From assembly GCF_039613825.1 (NCBI RefSeq), contig NZ_CP154826.1, positions 4,030,001 through 4,094,000 of the forward strand: a stretch of 64,000 nucleotides of DNA. Reading direction: 5' to 3'. How positions within the stretch are numbered: position 1 is the first letter of the stretch; the number at the start of each line of letters is the position of its first letter. Under the pieces are notes generated by a model. The model did no database searches. It was not told the origin of the DNA and worked only from the letters and a program-made list of their open reading frames with translations. Both the position numbers and the translations under genes were made by a program. This stretch comes from Diaminobutyricibacter sp. McL0608 (GTDB taxonomy: Bacteria; Actinomycetota; Actinomycetes; Actinomycetales; Microbacteriaceae). Shown piece after piece: positions 42,428-51,449 of this stretch.

Positions 42428-44587
42428 GTGAGCGGCGACGAAGCCGGCCCCGGCATCCGCTTCGGGGCCGCCTACTACCACGAGTACCAGCCGAGTCCCC
42501 GTCTGGAGGAGGACTTCGACCTGATGGCCGCGGCCGGGTTCACCGTGATCCGCGTCGGCGAATCGGTGTGGTCCACCTGGGAGCCGGAGCCGGGCGTGTT
42601 CGACCTGGACTGGCTGGAGCCCGTGCTGGATGCGGCGCACGCGCGCGGCATCGGCGTCATCCTCGGTACGCCGACGTATGCGATCCCGATGTGGATGAAG
42701 CGCCTCCATCCCGAGGTCGCCGGCGACAGTGCGACCGGCGTCCCGATCCCGTGGGGGAGCCGGCAGGAGATGGACTTCACCCATCCGGCGTACCTCTTCT
42801 ATGCCGAGCGCATCATCCGCGCCGTCGTCGGGCGCTACCGCGAGCATCCGGCGATCATCGGCTACCAGGTCGACAACGAGCCGGGGCTCCGCCTGCTGTT
42901 CAACGAGGGCATCTTCCAGCGTTTCGTCGACGAGCTGCGGCACACCTACGGCGACGTCGAGACGCTCAACCGCGAATGGGGCCTCGTCTACTGGTCGCAC
43001 CGGCTGTCGACGTGGGCGGACCTGTGGCGGCCCGACGGCAACTTCCAGCCGCAGTACGACCTCGCCTGGCGCCGCTTCCAGGCGAAGCTGGTGACCGAGT
43101 TCATCGGCTGGCAGGCCGGCATCGTGCGCGAGTTCGCGCAGCCCGGCCAGTTCGTGACGACCTGCATCTCGTACGACCAGGTCGGCGTAGAAGACGTGGA
43201 TCTCTCCGCCGAGCTCGACATCGCCTCGGGCAACGCCTACTACGAGATGCAGGATTCGCTCGCCCACCCGAGTGCGGACGAGCGCTCGGCCGGCTGGATC
43301 GTGAAAGGCACCTGGGCGCTCTACCAGCTCGCCGACCTGATGTTCTCGTCGAAGCAGGCGCCATTCTTCATCACTGAGACGAATGCGTCGTCGATCGGGC
43401 ATTCCTCGCTGAACTTCTCGCCGTACGACGGCCAGTGGCGGCAGGCCGCCTGGGCGCTGGTCGCCCGCGGCGCCCGCATGGTCGAGTACTGGCACTGGCA
43501 CACCCTGCACTTCGGGGTCGAGACGCACTGGGGAGGCGTGCTGCCGCACAGCCAGATCCCCGGTCGAACCTACGCGGAGCTCGCCCGGCTGGGAGCCGAG
43601 TTCGCGCGCGCCGGTGAGCGCGTCGCCCTCTCGGTTCCGGATGCGGATGTGGTGGTCCTGTACGACTCGGACAGCAAGTTCGCGCTCTCCTCGCAGGCGC
43701 CCTTCGGCGCCCCGGGGGAGTACTTCGACCCCGACTCCTACCGGCGCATCGTCGCTGCGTTCTACCGCGGCGCGTTCGACGCCGGCCTCCAGGCCCGGCT
43801 GGTGCGACCCCAGCAGCTGTTCGCGTCGCGTGGCGGTTCCGCGAGTCCTGCCGAGTTCGCAGCCGCGCATCCGGTACTCATCGTCCCCGCCTTCTTCACG
43901 GCCGGCGACGACGACCTCGACTGGCTCGACGCCTATGCCGCGGCCGGCGGCCATCTCGTGCTCGGCCCGCGTACCGCGTATGCGGACCGCGAAGGCCGGG
44001 CCCGGGTCGATGTGAAGCCGTCGAGGCTCACCCGCGCGGCAGGTCTGAGCTACGACGAGTTCGCGAACCTCGAGACGCCCGTTGCGGTCTTCGGCACCGA
44101 CCGCACCGACGGCTTCGTGACGGGGGCGGATGCGGTGGCCACCGACTGGGTCGACGGCCTGACGCTCGACGGCGCGACCGCCGTCGCCCACTACCGGCAC
44201 CGACACTTCGGCCGCTGGCCCGCTGTGACGACGAACGTCTACGGCTCGGGCCGCGTCACGACGGTCGGCACTGTTCCCGGGCAGTCGCTCGCCCGGGCGC
44301 TCGCCGCCTGGCTGGTGCCCGAACCGCTCGCCGGCTGGCAGGACCTTCCGGACACGGTGACGGTCACGACGTCGACCTCGCCCGATGGCGACCGCATCCA
44401 CTACCTGCACAACTGGTCGTGGGACGACGCGACGGCCCAGGCGCCGTGCGCCGTCACCGACCTGCTCGACGAGCGTTCCTACGACGCCGGCGAGACCATC
44501 CACCTCGGACCGTGGGACGTGCGCATCGTCGCCGGCCCCGCATCCGCATCCGCATCCGCACCCGCTCGAACTGAGGAGCAATCATGA
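42428..44587 (+). CDS. GH42 beta-galactosidase-like glycoside hydrolase
   Basis: 719 residues from GTG 42428. TIM barrel typical of GH42: FGAAYYHEYQPSPRLEEDFD, WSTWEPEPGVFDLDWLEPVL. The predicted acid/base is Glu151 in YQVDNEPG and the nucleophile Glu317 in FFITETNAS. Trimerisation (about 400-600) and C-terminal beta domains follow. GH42 members cleave terminal beta-D-galactosides, and some act on alpha-L-arabinopyranosides. No signal peptide, so it works in the cytoplasm on imported oligosaccharide. The C-terminus ends in an Ala/Ser repeat (PASASASAPA). Confidence 0.9.
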   Translation: MSGDEAGPGIRFGAAYYHEYQPSPRLEEDFDLMAAAGFTVIRVGESVWSTWEPEPGVFDLDWLEPVLDAAHARGIGVILGTPTYAIPMWMKRLHPEVAGDSATGVPIPWGSRQEMDFTHPAYLFYAERIIRAVVGRYREHPAIIGYQVDNEPGLRLLFNEGIFQRFVDELRHTYGDVETLNREWGLVYWSHRLSTWADLWRPDGNFQPQYDLAWRRFQAKLVTEFIGWQAGIVREFAQPGQFVTTCISYDQVGVEDVDLSAELDIASGNAYYEMQDSLAHPSADERSAGWIVKGTWALYQLADLMFSSKQAPFFITETNASSIGHSSLNFSPYDGQWRQAAWALVARGARMVEYWHWHTLHFGVETHWGGVLPHSQIPGRTYAELARLGAEFARAGERVALSVPDADVVVLYDSDSKFALSSQAPFGAPGEYFDPDSYRRIVAAFYRGAFDAGLQARLVRPQQLFASRGGSASPAEFAAAHPVLIVPAFFTAGDDDLDWLDAYAAAGGHLVLGPRTAYADREGRARVDVKPSRLTRAAGLSYDEFANLETPVAVFGTDRTDGFVTGADAVATDWVDGLTLDGATAVAHYRHRHFGRWPAVTTNVYGSGRVTTVGTVPGQSLARALAAWLVPEPLAGWQDLPDTVTVTTSTSPDGDRIHYLHNWSWDDATAQAPCAVTDLLDERSYDAGETIHLGPWDVRIVAGPASASASAPARTEEQS

Positions 44588-47064
44588 GCTACGCCACCAC
44601 CATCGCCGCCACTGCGGCCGCCGTCGAGGAGCGCCTGCGCGCCCTGCTCGACGAGCTCACGCTCGAAGAGAAGGTGCAGCTGCTCACCGGGCGCGACTTC
44701 TGGAACACCTGGCCGATCGAGAGGATCGGGCTGCGGCGCATCCTCGTCTCCGACGGTCCGTCCGGCGTACGCGGTGAAGTGTGGGATGAGCGCAGCCCGT
44801 CGCTGAACCTCCCGTCGGCGACCGCCCTCGGTTCGGCCTGGGACCCGGCGCTCGCCCGCCGCTACGGCGCGGCCGCAGCCGTCGAGGCGCGGCGCAAAGG
44901 GGTGGATGTCGTGCTCGGCCCGACCATCAACCTGCACCGTTCCCCGCTCGGCGGCCGTCACTTCGAGGCCTTCAGCGAAGACCCCGTGCTCACCGCCGAC
45001 CTCGCGGCCGCCTATGTCGACGGCGTGCAGGTGAACGGCGTCGGCGCCACGCCGAAGCACTACATCGCCAACGACTCCGAGACCGACCGCTTCACCGTCG
45101 ATGTGCGGGTGGCCGACCGGCCGCTCCGCGAGCTGTATCTGCTCGCCTTCGAGAAGGCCATCGTCGACTCCCACGCCTGGCTGGTGATGAGCGCCTACAA
45201 CTCGATCAACGGCGTGACCGCGACCGAGAACGACCTGCTCGAGACACCGCTGAACAGCGAGTGGGGCTTCGACGGCGTCGTGATCAGCGACTGGACAGCG
45301 GTGCGCAGCCTCGACAGTGCCAGGGCCTCCCAGGATCTCGTCATGCCCGGCCCGGACGGGCCCTGGGGTGACGCCCTGGTGGCCGCGGTGAAGGCCGGAA
45401 CCGTCCCCGAATCCGACGTCGATCGCAAGGTGCTGCGCATCCTGCAGCTCGCCGCCAGGGTCGGGGCGCTCGACGGGTTCGAGCCGGTCGCAGCAGAGCC
45501 GACCGAGGTCGAGGACGGCATCGCCTTCGTGCGCGAAGCCGCCGCCGCAGGAACCGTGCTGCTGACGAACCGCGGCGAGCTGCCGTGGAGCACGACCGCG
45601 CTCGGATCCGTCGCGGTCATCGGCCACAACGCCGACCTCGCCCGCAGCCAGGGCGGCGGAAGCGCCACGGTGCTCCCCGAGCACGTCGTCTCGCCGCTCG
45701 AAGGCATCCGCAACGCGCTGCCCGAAGCCTCGGTCTCGTACGCGATCGGCGCGGTCGTCCAGGAGGGGATCGCGCCGTTCCCCCTCGCTCAGCTCACGAA
45801 TCCTGTGACGGGTGAGCCGGGCATCCGCATCAGCTTCCGCGACGCAGGCGGCGCCGCCCTGTTCTCCGAGGACCGGCGCGCGACGTCGCTGGTCTGGTTC
45901 GGCGGGGATGCGCCGATCGGCGAGTCCGCCACCCTCCACCTCGAAACGCTCTACACGCCCGACGTGACCGATGTGGTGCGGATCGGCTTCGCCGCCTCCG
46001 GCACCGCGCGTGTCTACATCGACGACCGGCTCACGGTCGACGCGACGGTCGTCCCCGAAGGAACCGACCTCGGCGCGGCCCTACTCTCGCCGCCGTCCGT
46101 CTCGGCTCCCGTCGCGGTCGTCGCAGGCGTCGGCGTGCGCATCCGCGTCGAATACGACCTGCTCGACCGCATCGGGCCGCTCGCGAACGCGCTGTCGTTC
46201 ACGTTCGGCCTCGAACCCGACGACACCGACCCGCAGATCCTGATCGACGAAGCGGTCGAGGCCGCGCGCGCATCCGATGTCGCCCTCGTCGTCGTCGGCA
46301 CCAACTCGCGCGTGGAATCGGAAGGCTACGACCGAGACTCGCTGGCGCTGCCCGGCCGGCAGGACGACCTCGTTCGCGCCGTCGCCGCCGCCAACCCTTG
46401 TACGGTCGTCGTCGTCAACGCCGGGTCGCCCGTGCTGCTGCCGTGGCGCGACCAGGTCGCGGCGGTGCTGGTCGGCTATTTCGGCGGCCAGGAATTCGGC
46501 AACGCGATCGCCGACATCCTGCTCGGCGTCGTCGAACCCGGCGGGCGCCTCCCCACCACGTGGCCGGCCGAACAGGCCGACGTTCCGGTGATCGAGACCA
46601 CGCCCACCGACGGGGTGCTCATCTACGAGGAGGGCATCCACATCGGCTATCGCGCGTGGCTGCGATCGGACCGCACACCGGCCTACCCGTTCGGGCACGG
46701 GCTCGGCTACACGCGCATCGAGCTGACGACGAGCTCGGCCCCGGTCGCCGTCGCGCCGGCGGACGGATCGTTCACGGTCACCGTCGACGTCGCCAACCGC
46801 GGTGCACGGGCCGGAAAACAGGTCGTGCAGGTCTACGCTGAACGCGCGGACACCGCGATCGAGCGCCCGGTGCGCTGGCTGGTCGGCTTCGCGCCGGTCC
46901 GGGTGGATGCTGGCACGACCGCCGCTGTCGCCATCGACATCCCGGTGCGCGCCTTCGCACATTGGGACGAGGGCTGGAAGTACGAGCCGGGAGCGTTTAC
47001 ATTGCGGATCGGCACGTCCGTCGTCGACCTGCCGCTCGACACCACCGTGCGACTGGAGGCCTGA
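44584..47064 (+). CDS. GH3 beta-glycosidase with inserted PA14 domain
   Basis: 826 residues. The N-terminal GH3 barrel shows SDGPSGVRGE, KHY at 158-160 and the nucleophile Asp236 in GVVISDWTAV. The alpha/beta sandwich domain (from about 315, TVLLTNRGELPW) is interrupted near 405-540 by a PA14-type beta domain (ALFSEDRRATSLVWFGGDAP and following), which often shapes specificity for short beta-glucosides or xylosides. A fibronectin-III-like domain closes the protein (TVDVANRGARAGKQVVQVY). No signal peptide. It overlaps the GH42 gene by ATGA. Confidence 0.92.
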   Translation: MSYATTIAATAAAVEERLRALLDELTLEEKVQLLTGRDFWNTWPIERIGLRRILVSDGPSGVRGEVWDERSPSLNLPSATALGSAWDPALARRYGAAAAVEARRKGVDVVLGPTINLHRSPLGGRHFEAFSEDPVLTADLAAAYVDGVQVNGVGATPKHYIANDSETDRFTVDVRVADRPLRELYLLAFEKAIVDSHAWLVMSAYNSINGVTATENDLLETPLNSEWGFDGVVISDWTAVRSLDSARASQDLVMPGPDGPWGDALVAAVKAGTVPESDVDRKVLRILQLAARVGALDGFEPVAAEPTEVEDGIAFVREAAAAGTVLLTNRGELPWSTTALGSVAVIGHNADLARSQGGGSATVLPEHVVSPLEGIRNALPEASVSYAIGAVVQEGIAPFPLAQLTNPVTGEPGIRISFRDAGGAALFSEDRRATSLVWFGGDAPIGESATLHLETLYTPDVTDVVRIGFAASGTARVYIDDRLTVDATVVPEGTDLGAALLSPPSVSAPVAVVAGVGVRIRVEYDLLDRIGPLANALSFTFGLEPDDTDPQILIDEAVEAARASDVALVVVGTNSRVESEGYDRDSLALPGRQDDLVRAVAAANPCTVVVVNAGSPVLLPWRDQVAAVLVGYFGGQEFGNAIADILLGVVEPGGRLPTTWPAEQADVPVIETTPTDGVLIYEEGIHIGYRAWLRSDRTPAYPFGHGLGYTRIELTTSSAPVAVAPADGSFTVTVDVANRGARAGKQVVQVYAERADTAIERPVRWLVGFAPVRVDAGTTAAVAIDIPVRAFAHWDEGWKYEPGAFTLRIGTSVVDLPLDTTVRLEA

Positions 47065-47066
47065 CC

Positions 47067-48611
47067 ATGACGAGTGCCACTTCCACAACCCGCGTCGACT
47101 ACCCGAATCCGCTCATCCCGGGTTTCAATCCCGACCCGAGCGTCGTGCGCGTCGGTGACGACTTCTACATCGTCACCTCGACTTTCGAATACCTGCCGGG
47201 CATCCCTGTGTACCACAGCACCGATTTCGTCGAATGGACGCAGATCGGCAACGTGGCCACCCGCATGGACCAGCTCGGGGTCGAAGACGTGACGACGGGT
47301 GGCGGCGTCTGGGCGCCGACGATCCGCCACCGCGACGGCGTGTTCTATGTGATCGTCACGATCGCCATGGGCCGCGGCTGCATCGTGTTCACCGCGACCG
47401 ACCCCGCGGGGCCATGGAGCGACGGGACCGTCATCGACGGCGTCGGCGGCATCGACCCCGACCTCGCCTGGGACGACGACGGCACGGCGATCGTCACGTT
47501 CTCCGGGCTGATGACGACAGGCGCCGACCTGGGTGCGCACCACGGCGTGCAGCAGGTGCGGGTCGACCTCGAGGCCGGCCGCGCGCTCGAAGGGCCGCGC
47601 TCGCTCTGGTCGGGTACCGGGCTCAAGTTCCCCGAGGCGCCGCACCTCTACCACCGCGGCGACTACTGGTACCTGATGATCGCCGAGGGCGGCACCGAGC
47701 GCGGGCACGGCGTGAGCATCGCCCGAGGGACGTCGCCGTACGGACCGTTCGAAGGCTTCGAGGCTAACCCGATCCTCAGCGCACGCAGCACCTCGCGCCC
47801 GATCCAGAACACCGGCCACGGCGACTTGGTCGAGACCCCGGACGGCGGCACCTCCATCGTGCTGCTCGGGATGCGTCCCCGCGGCATGACCCAGGCCTTC
47901 TCGGCTCTCGGGCGCGAAACCTTCGTCAGCCGCATCGACTGGGTCGACGACTGGCCGGTCGCCCAGCCCATCGACCTGCGGCCGCGCCCCGGTGCCATCG
48001 AATACGACATCACGTTCCACGACCTCGAAGGCGGCCACACCCTCGACGACGGGTGGCTGGCCATCCGCCAAGAGCCGGGCCACGTCGCGAAGTTCGACGT
48101 CGACGGGCGCCTCGTTATCACTGGCGACGGCTCGACCCTCGACGACCCTAGGCCGCAGTTCGTCGGCCGCCGCCAGCTCCACCAGACGGCGCGGTTCGCG
48201 ACCACGGTCGATGTGACCCAGGGCACCGGCGGCCTCGCTGTGCGCTACGACGAAGACCACCATTACGAGATCGAAGCGACCGGCGGGCCGGAGGCGACGG
48301 TCGTCGTCGCCCGCGCCCGGCTGGCGAGCCTCGTCCAGGAATGGTCGGTCATGCTCCCCGGCGGCCCCGTCGAGCTGATCATCGACGCGGTTCCCCCGAA
48401 GGGAGACGGCTTCGGCCCCGCGATGATGACCAGCGACCGGGTGCTCCTCCGGGCGCGCGTCGGCGACCAGGCGGTCACCCTCGCCGACGTCGACGGCAGG
48501 TACCTGTCGGCCGAGACCGCAGCATCCTTCACGGGCCGCGTCGTCGGCCTCTACGCGACCACCGGACGCGTCGCGTTCGCGGGTCTCCGCTACCGCGGCT
48601 CCGAAGACTGA
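47067..48611 (+). CDS. GH43-family beta-xylosidase/alpha-L-arabinofuranosidase
   Basis: 514 residues from ATG 47067, two bases after the GH3 stop. Five-bladed propeller with the GH43 triad: Asp in PGFNPDPSVVRVGDDFYIVT, Asp in GGIDPDLAWDDDG, Glu in KFPEAPHLYHRGDYWYLMIA. A C-terminal beta-sandwich (from about 310, ITFHDLEGGHTLDDGWLAIR) is the type found in GH43 beta-xylosidases. It removes xylose or arabinose from non-reducing ends. No signal peptide. Confidence 0.92.
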   Translation: MTSATSTTRVDYPNPLIPGFNPDPSVVRVGDDFYIVTSTFEYLPGIPVYHSTDFVEWTQIGNVATRMDQLGVEDVTTGGGVWAPTIRHRDGVFYVIVTIAMGRGCIVFTATDPAGPWSDGTVIDGVGGIDPDLAWDDDGTAIVTFSGLMTTGADLGAHHGVQQVRVDLEAGRALEGPRSLWSGTGLKFPEAPHLYHRGDYWYLMIAEGGTERGHGVSIARGTSPYGPFEGFEANPILSARSTSRPIQNTGHGDLVETPDGGTSIVLLGMRPRGMTQAFSALGRETFVSRIDWVDDWPVAQPIDLRPRPGAIEYDITFHDLEGGHTLDDGWLAIRQEPGHVAKFDVDGRLVITGDGSTLDDPRPQFVGRRQLHQTARFATTVDVTQGTGGLAVRYDEDHHYEIEATGGPEATVVVARARLASLVQEWSVMLPGGPVELIIDAVPPKGDGFGPAMMTSDRVLLRARVGDQAVTLADVDGRYLSAETAASFTGRVVGLYATTGRVAFAGLRYRGSED

Positions 48612-48623
48612 CAGGAGAGTCTC

Positions 48624-50459
48624 ATGGCAGGCTTCACCGAAGAATCACTGCTCATCGACCTGCTGGACAACCCGCGAGCGCGCGGAGCCGTCCAGCGGGC
48701 ACTTCCCGGCGTGCTCAACTCGCCGATGCTGACCCAGCTGCGTTACCTCACGATCGGGCAGATCACGACGTTCGGGCTCGAGCGCGTCGAGCCGTCCGAG
48801 ATCGACAGACTGTGGCAGGAGCTGGCAGCGATCGATGCGGATGCGGTGACGGTGCGGGTCGAAGAGCCGGCCATCGAACCGCGCACGGACTACGAGACGG
48901 ATGCGGTTGCGCGGGGGTCGGCGCGGAGCACGCATCCCGAGCTGGTCGCACGCTGGGGCGTGTTCGAACTGCTGATCGACGGGCCGTCCCACGGGAATCC
49001 GTTCGTGGACGTGGAGCTGACGGCGACGTTCGCGCGGGCCGCGAGCGACGGCGGGGAGCCGGGCGACACCGCCGACCTCGTGCGGGTCGGCGGCTTCTAC
49101 GACGGAGACGGGCTCTACCGGGTGCGCTTCCTGCCCGAGAGCGTCGGCGACTGGACGTACACGACGACCTCGACCGCCCGTTCGCTCGACGGCCTCAGCG
49201 GCAGCTTCGCCGTCACGCCACCGGATGCGGGCAATGCGGGGCCGGTGCGCGTCGCCGACACCTTCCACTTCGCCTATGCCGACGGAACGCGTTACCTCCC
49301 CATCGGAACGACCGCGTACGCCTGGACCCACCAACCGGAATCGCTCCAGCAGGCGACGCTCGACACCCTTGCCACGTCGCCGTTCACCAAGCTGCGGATG
49401 TGCGTCTTCCCCAAGTCGTACCTCTACAACACGAACGACCCCGAGGTGTATCCGTTCGTGCGTCGCGAAGACGGGTCGTTCGACACGACCCGTTTCGACC
49501 CGGCCTATTTCGCCCTGCTCGAGCAGCGCATCCTGCAACTCGCGGAACTCGGGATCGAGGCCGACCTCATCCTCTTCCACGCCTACGACCGTTGGGGGTT
49601 CTCCGAACTCGGCCACGCCGCCGACGACCGGTACGTGCGCTACCTCGTGCGCCGGCTCGGCGCATACCGCTCGGTGTGGTGGTCGCTCGCCAACGAATAC
49701 GACCTGCTGTGGTCGAAGACCGTCGACGACTGGGAGCGACTCGCCGACCTGGTCGTCGCCGAGGACCCGGCCCGACACCTGCTGTCCATCCACAACTGTC
49801 TCGGCTTCTACGACTACAGCAGGCCATGGATCACCCACGCGAGCGTGCAGCGCATCGACGTCTACCGCACGTCGGAGAACACGGATGCGTGGCGCGAGCA
49901 GTGGGGGAAGCCGGTCGTCATCGACGAATGCGCCTACGAAGGCGACATCGACCAGGGCTGGGGAAACATCACCGGCGAAGAGCTGACGCGCCGGTTCTGG
50001 GAAGGCGCGGTGCGCGGCGGCTACGTCGGCCACGGCGAGACCTACCTCAACGACCGCGAAGAACTGTGGTGGTCGAAAGGCGGGGAGCTCGTCGGGTCGT
50101 CGCCGCAGCGCATCCGGTTCCTGGCCGAGCTGGTCGCGGAGTCGCCGAGCGGGGTGCTCGATCCGCTGCCCGGCGAATGGGATCTGCCGTGGGGCGGCGT
50201 CGCGGGGGAGTACCTCATCGCGTATTTCGGGTTCAACCGGCCGACGTTCCGCATGGTGACCGCGCCGCGCGGACGTCGGTACACGGTCGACGTGATCGAC
50301 ACGTGGGCGATGACGGTCTCGCGCCTCGACGGGGTGTTCGAGGGGACGTTCCGGGTGCCGCTGCCGGCGCGCCAGTACATGGCGGTGCGCCTGGTCGCGG
50401 CAGACGCGCCTGCCGCCGCGGCGCCTGCGCCGGCTGCGGCCGCTGCCGATGGCAGCTAG
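48624..50459 (+). CDS. DUF5060 / apiosidase-like / DUF5605 glycoside hydrolase
   Basis: 611 residues. A short helical N-terminus (about 1-75) resembles the tail found on some GH3 enzymes. Then comes a DUF5060 beta domain (about 105-190, GFYDGDGLYRVRFLPESVGD), a TIM barrel of the DUF4038 'apiosidase-like' type (about 215-500: PIGTTAYAWTHQPESLQQ, SPFTKLRMCVFPKSY) with acid/base Glu in WWSLANEYDL and nucleophile Glu in VVIDECAYEG, and a C-terminal DUF5605-like domain. The barrel family includes characterised apiosidases (GH140) but is broader. Cytoplasmic. Last gene of the operon, 12 bases after the GH43. Confidence 0.85.
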   Translation: MAGFTEESLLIDLLDNPRARGAVQRALPGVLNSPMLTQLRYLTIGQITTFGLERVEPSEIDRLWQELAAIDADAVTVRVEEPAIEPRTDYETDAVARGSARSTHPELVARWGVFELLIDGPSHGNPFVDVELTATFARAASDGGEPGDTADLVRVGGFYDGDGLYRVRFLPESVGDWTYTTTSTARSLDGLSGSFAVTPPDAGNAGPVRVADTFHFAYADGTRYLPIGTTAYAWTHQPESLQQATLDTLATSPFTKLRMCVFPKSYLYNTNDPEVYPFVRREDGSFDTTRFDPAYFALLEQRILQLAELGIEADLILFHAYDRWGFSELGHAADDRYVRYLVRRLGAYRSVWWSLANEYDLLWSKTVDDWERLADLVVAEDPARHLLSIHNCLGFYDYSRPWITHASVQRIDVYRTSENTDAWREQWGKPVVIDECAYEGDIDQGWGNITGEELTRRFWEGAVRGGYVGHGETYLNDREELWWSKGGELVGSSPQRIRFLAELVAESPSGVLDPLPGEWDLPWGGVAGEYLIAYFGFNRPTFRMVTAPRGRRYTVDVIDTWAMTVSRLDGVFEGTFRVPLPARQYMAVRLVAADAPAAAAPAPAAAAADGS

Positions 50460-50461
50460 CC

Positions 50462-50474
50462 CCGCGAAAGTCGC
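50462..50474 (+). repeat. Half-copy of the 51.0 kb repeat motif
   Basis: CCGCGAAAGTCGC, identical to the first 13 bases of the reverse-strand copy at 51097-51119, in the 37-base gap between the hydrolase stop and the convergent small gene. Confidence 0.55.
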
Positions 50475-50496
50475 TTTACGCACCTCTGGATGCGGG

Positions 50497-50886
50497 TCAG
50501 CTGCGCGGCGCGGATGTTCGGGCGGGCGCAGCGCTTCCGCGTCTGAGTGAGGTGCGGTAGAACCGCACCAGCTCGGCCGCCGGGGGGCGAAGGCGCGACA
50601 TGGTCGCCGCATCCGTTCGCTTCGACGCCATGTGATGACGCCACGATTCGTAGGCACAGCGATGGTCCCATCCGGCTGCGGCCGCCGCTTCGAGGGTGCG
50701 GCACCATCCGATCAGCTCGCGCCCCTCGGAGGTCGGCGCCCAGGTGACGGCGCGGAACCAGACCTCCGGATGATTCGGGTCGCCGAACGCGAAGCGCCGC
50801 ACCACCGCGTACGGCTGGCCCAGCTCGCCCTGCCGCAGCGTCCACTCCGACGCGTGCGCGTTCGCGACCGGGTGCCATGCGGACAC
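50497..50886 (-). CDS. Small conserved-looking hypothetical protein
   Basis: 129 residues from GTG 50886. Sequence opens MSAWHPVANAHASEWTLRQG and contains YAVVRRFAFGDPNHPEVWFR and GWCRTLEAAAAAGWDHRCAY. Aromatic and His residues are evenly distributed and codon usage looks coding, unlike antisense shadows. No membrane segment or signal peptide. I do not recognise a family. It is convergent with the hydrolase operon and flanked on both sides by copies of the same short repeat (50462 and 50996-51119). Confidence 0.6.
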   Translation of the reverse strand: MSAWHPVANAHASEWTLRQGELGQPYAVVRRFAFGDPNHPEVWFRAVTWAPTSEGRELIGWCRTLEAAAAAGWDHRCAYESWRHHMASKRTDAATMSRLRPPAAELVRFYRTSLRRGSAAPARTSAPRS

Positions 50887-50995
50887 TGCGCTCCCTCCTC
50901 ACGTCGGCAGCCCGGCCCGCTGCGCTCCTGAGTGTAGGAGCGGCGGACGACATCGCCTCGGATGCGCATGCTTGCCAGTCGTCAAGGCCGCCCCT

Positions 50996-51119
50996 CCGCG
51001 AGAGTCGCCACAAGTGGCTTTCGCGCACGTCGCCGGTGGCGGACGGCACGGATGCGTGGCGAAAGGTGCCAGAAGTGGCTATCGCGCGCGGTTTGGGCCA
51101 CTTTTGGCGACTTTCGCGG
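50996..51119. repeat. Three-copy interspersed motif forming an inverted repeat
   Basis: A 23-base motif at 50996-51018 returns inverted at 51097-51119 (two differences) and, more diverged, in direct orientation at 51058-51079. Core: GTCGCCA-n-AAGTGGC. It lies upstream of the small hypothetical gene and just after the azlD stop, so it may terminate the azlCD transcript. Confidence 0.65.
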
Positions 51120-51143
51120 CCATCCGGCCTGGCGCGGAGCCGT

Positions 51144-51449
51144 TCAGGTGACGAGGCGGATGAGCGCAGCGACGACCGCTGCAGCCGGCACCACCACGAT
51201 GAACGGCACGCGCAGCGCGTACAGTCCTGCCGCGATCGCCACTGCCGGGAGCCGCGCGTCGAGTTGCAGCCCCTGCCCGGCCCCGAACGTCTGCACGCAG
51301 ATCAGTGCGGCCAGCAGCGCCGCCGTGAGCAGGTCGCTGACGCGCGCGACCGTCGGATGATCGAGCGCTTTCGGCGGCACCAGCCAGCCGAGCACCTTGA
51401 GGCCGAGCACAGCGATCGACGCGAGCAGGATGATGTTCCACGTCGTCAC
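51144..51449 (-). CDS. azlD: AzlD-family branched-chain amino acid exporter subunit
   Basis: 101 residues from GTG 51449, four hydrophobic segments: WNIILLASIAVLGLKVLGWL, VSDLLTAALLAALICVQTFG, AVAIAAGLYALRVPFIVVVP. Size and pattern match AzlD, the small partner of AzlC in LIV-E-type export. Its start overlaps the azlC stop (GTGA). Confidence 0.85.
   Translation of the reverse strand: MTTWNIILLASIAVLGLKVLGWLVPPKALDHPTVARVSDLLTAALLAALICVQTFGAGQGLQLDARLPAVAIAAGLYALRVPFIVVVPAAAVVAALIRLVT

Noticed and set aside
41471-44581. Very long open frame (over 1000 codons) on the minus strand opposite the ATPase and GH42 genes
   Set aside because: Composition is Arg/Gly/Asp/Val/His repeats typical of antisense frames in high-GC genes; the plus-strand genes have clear motifs and operon overlaps.
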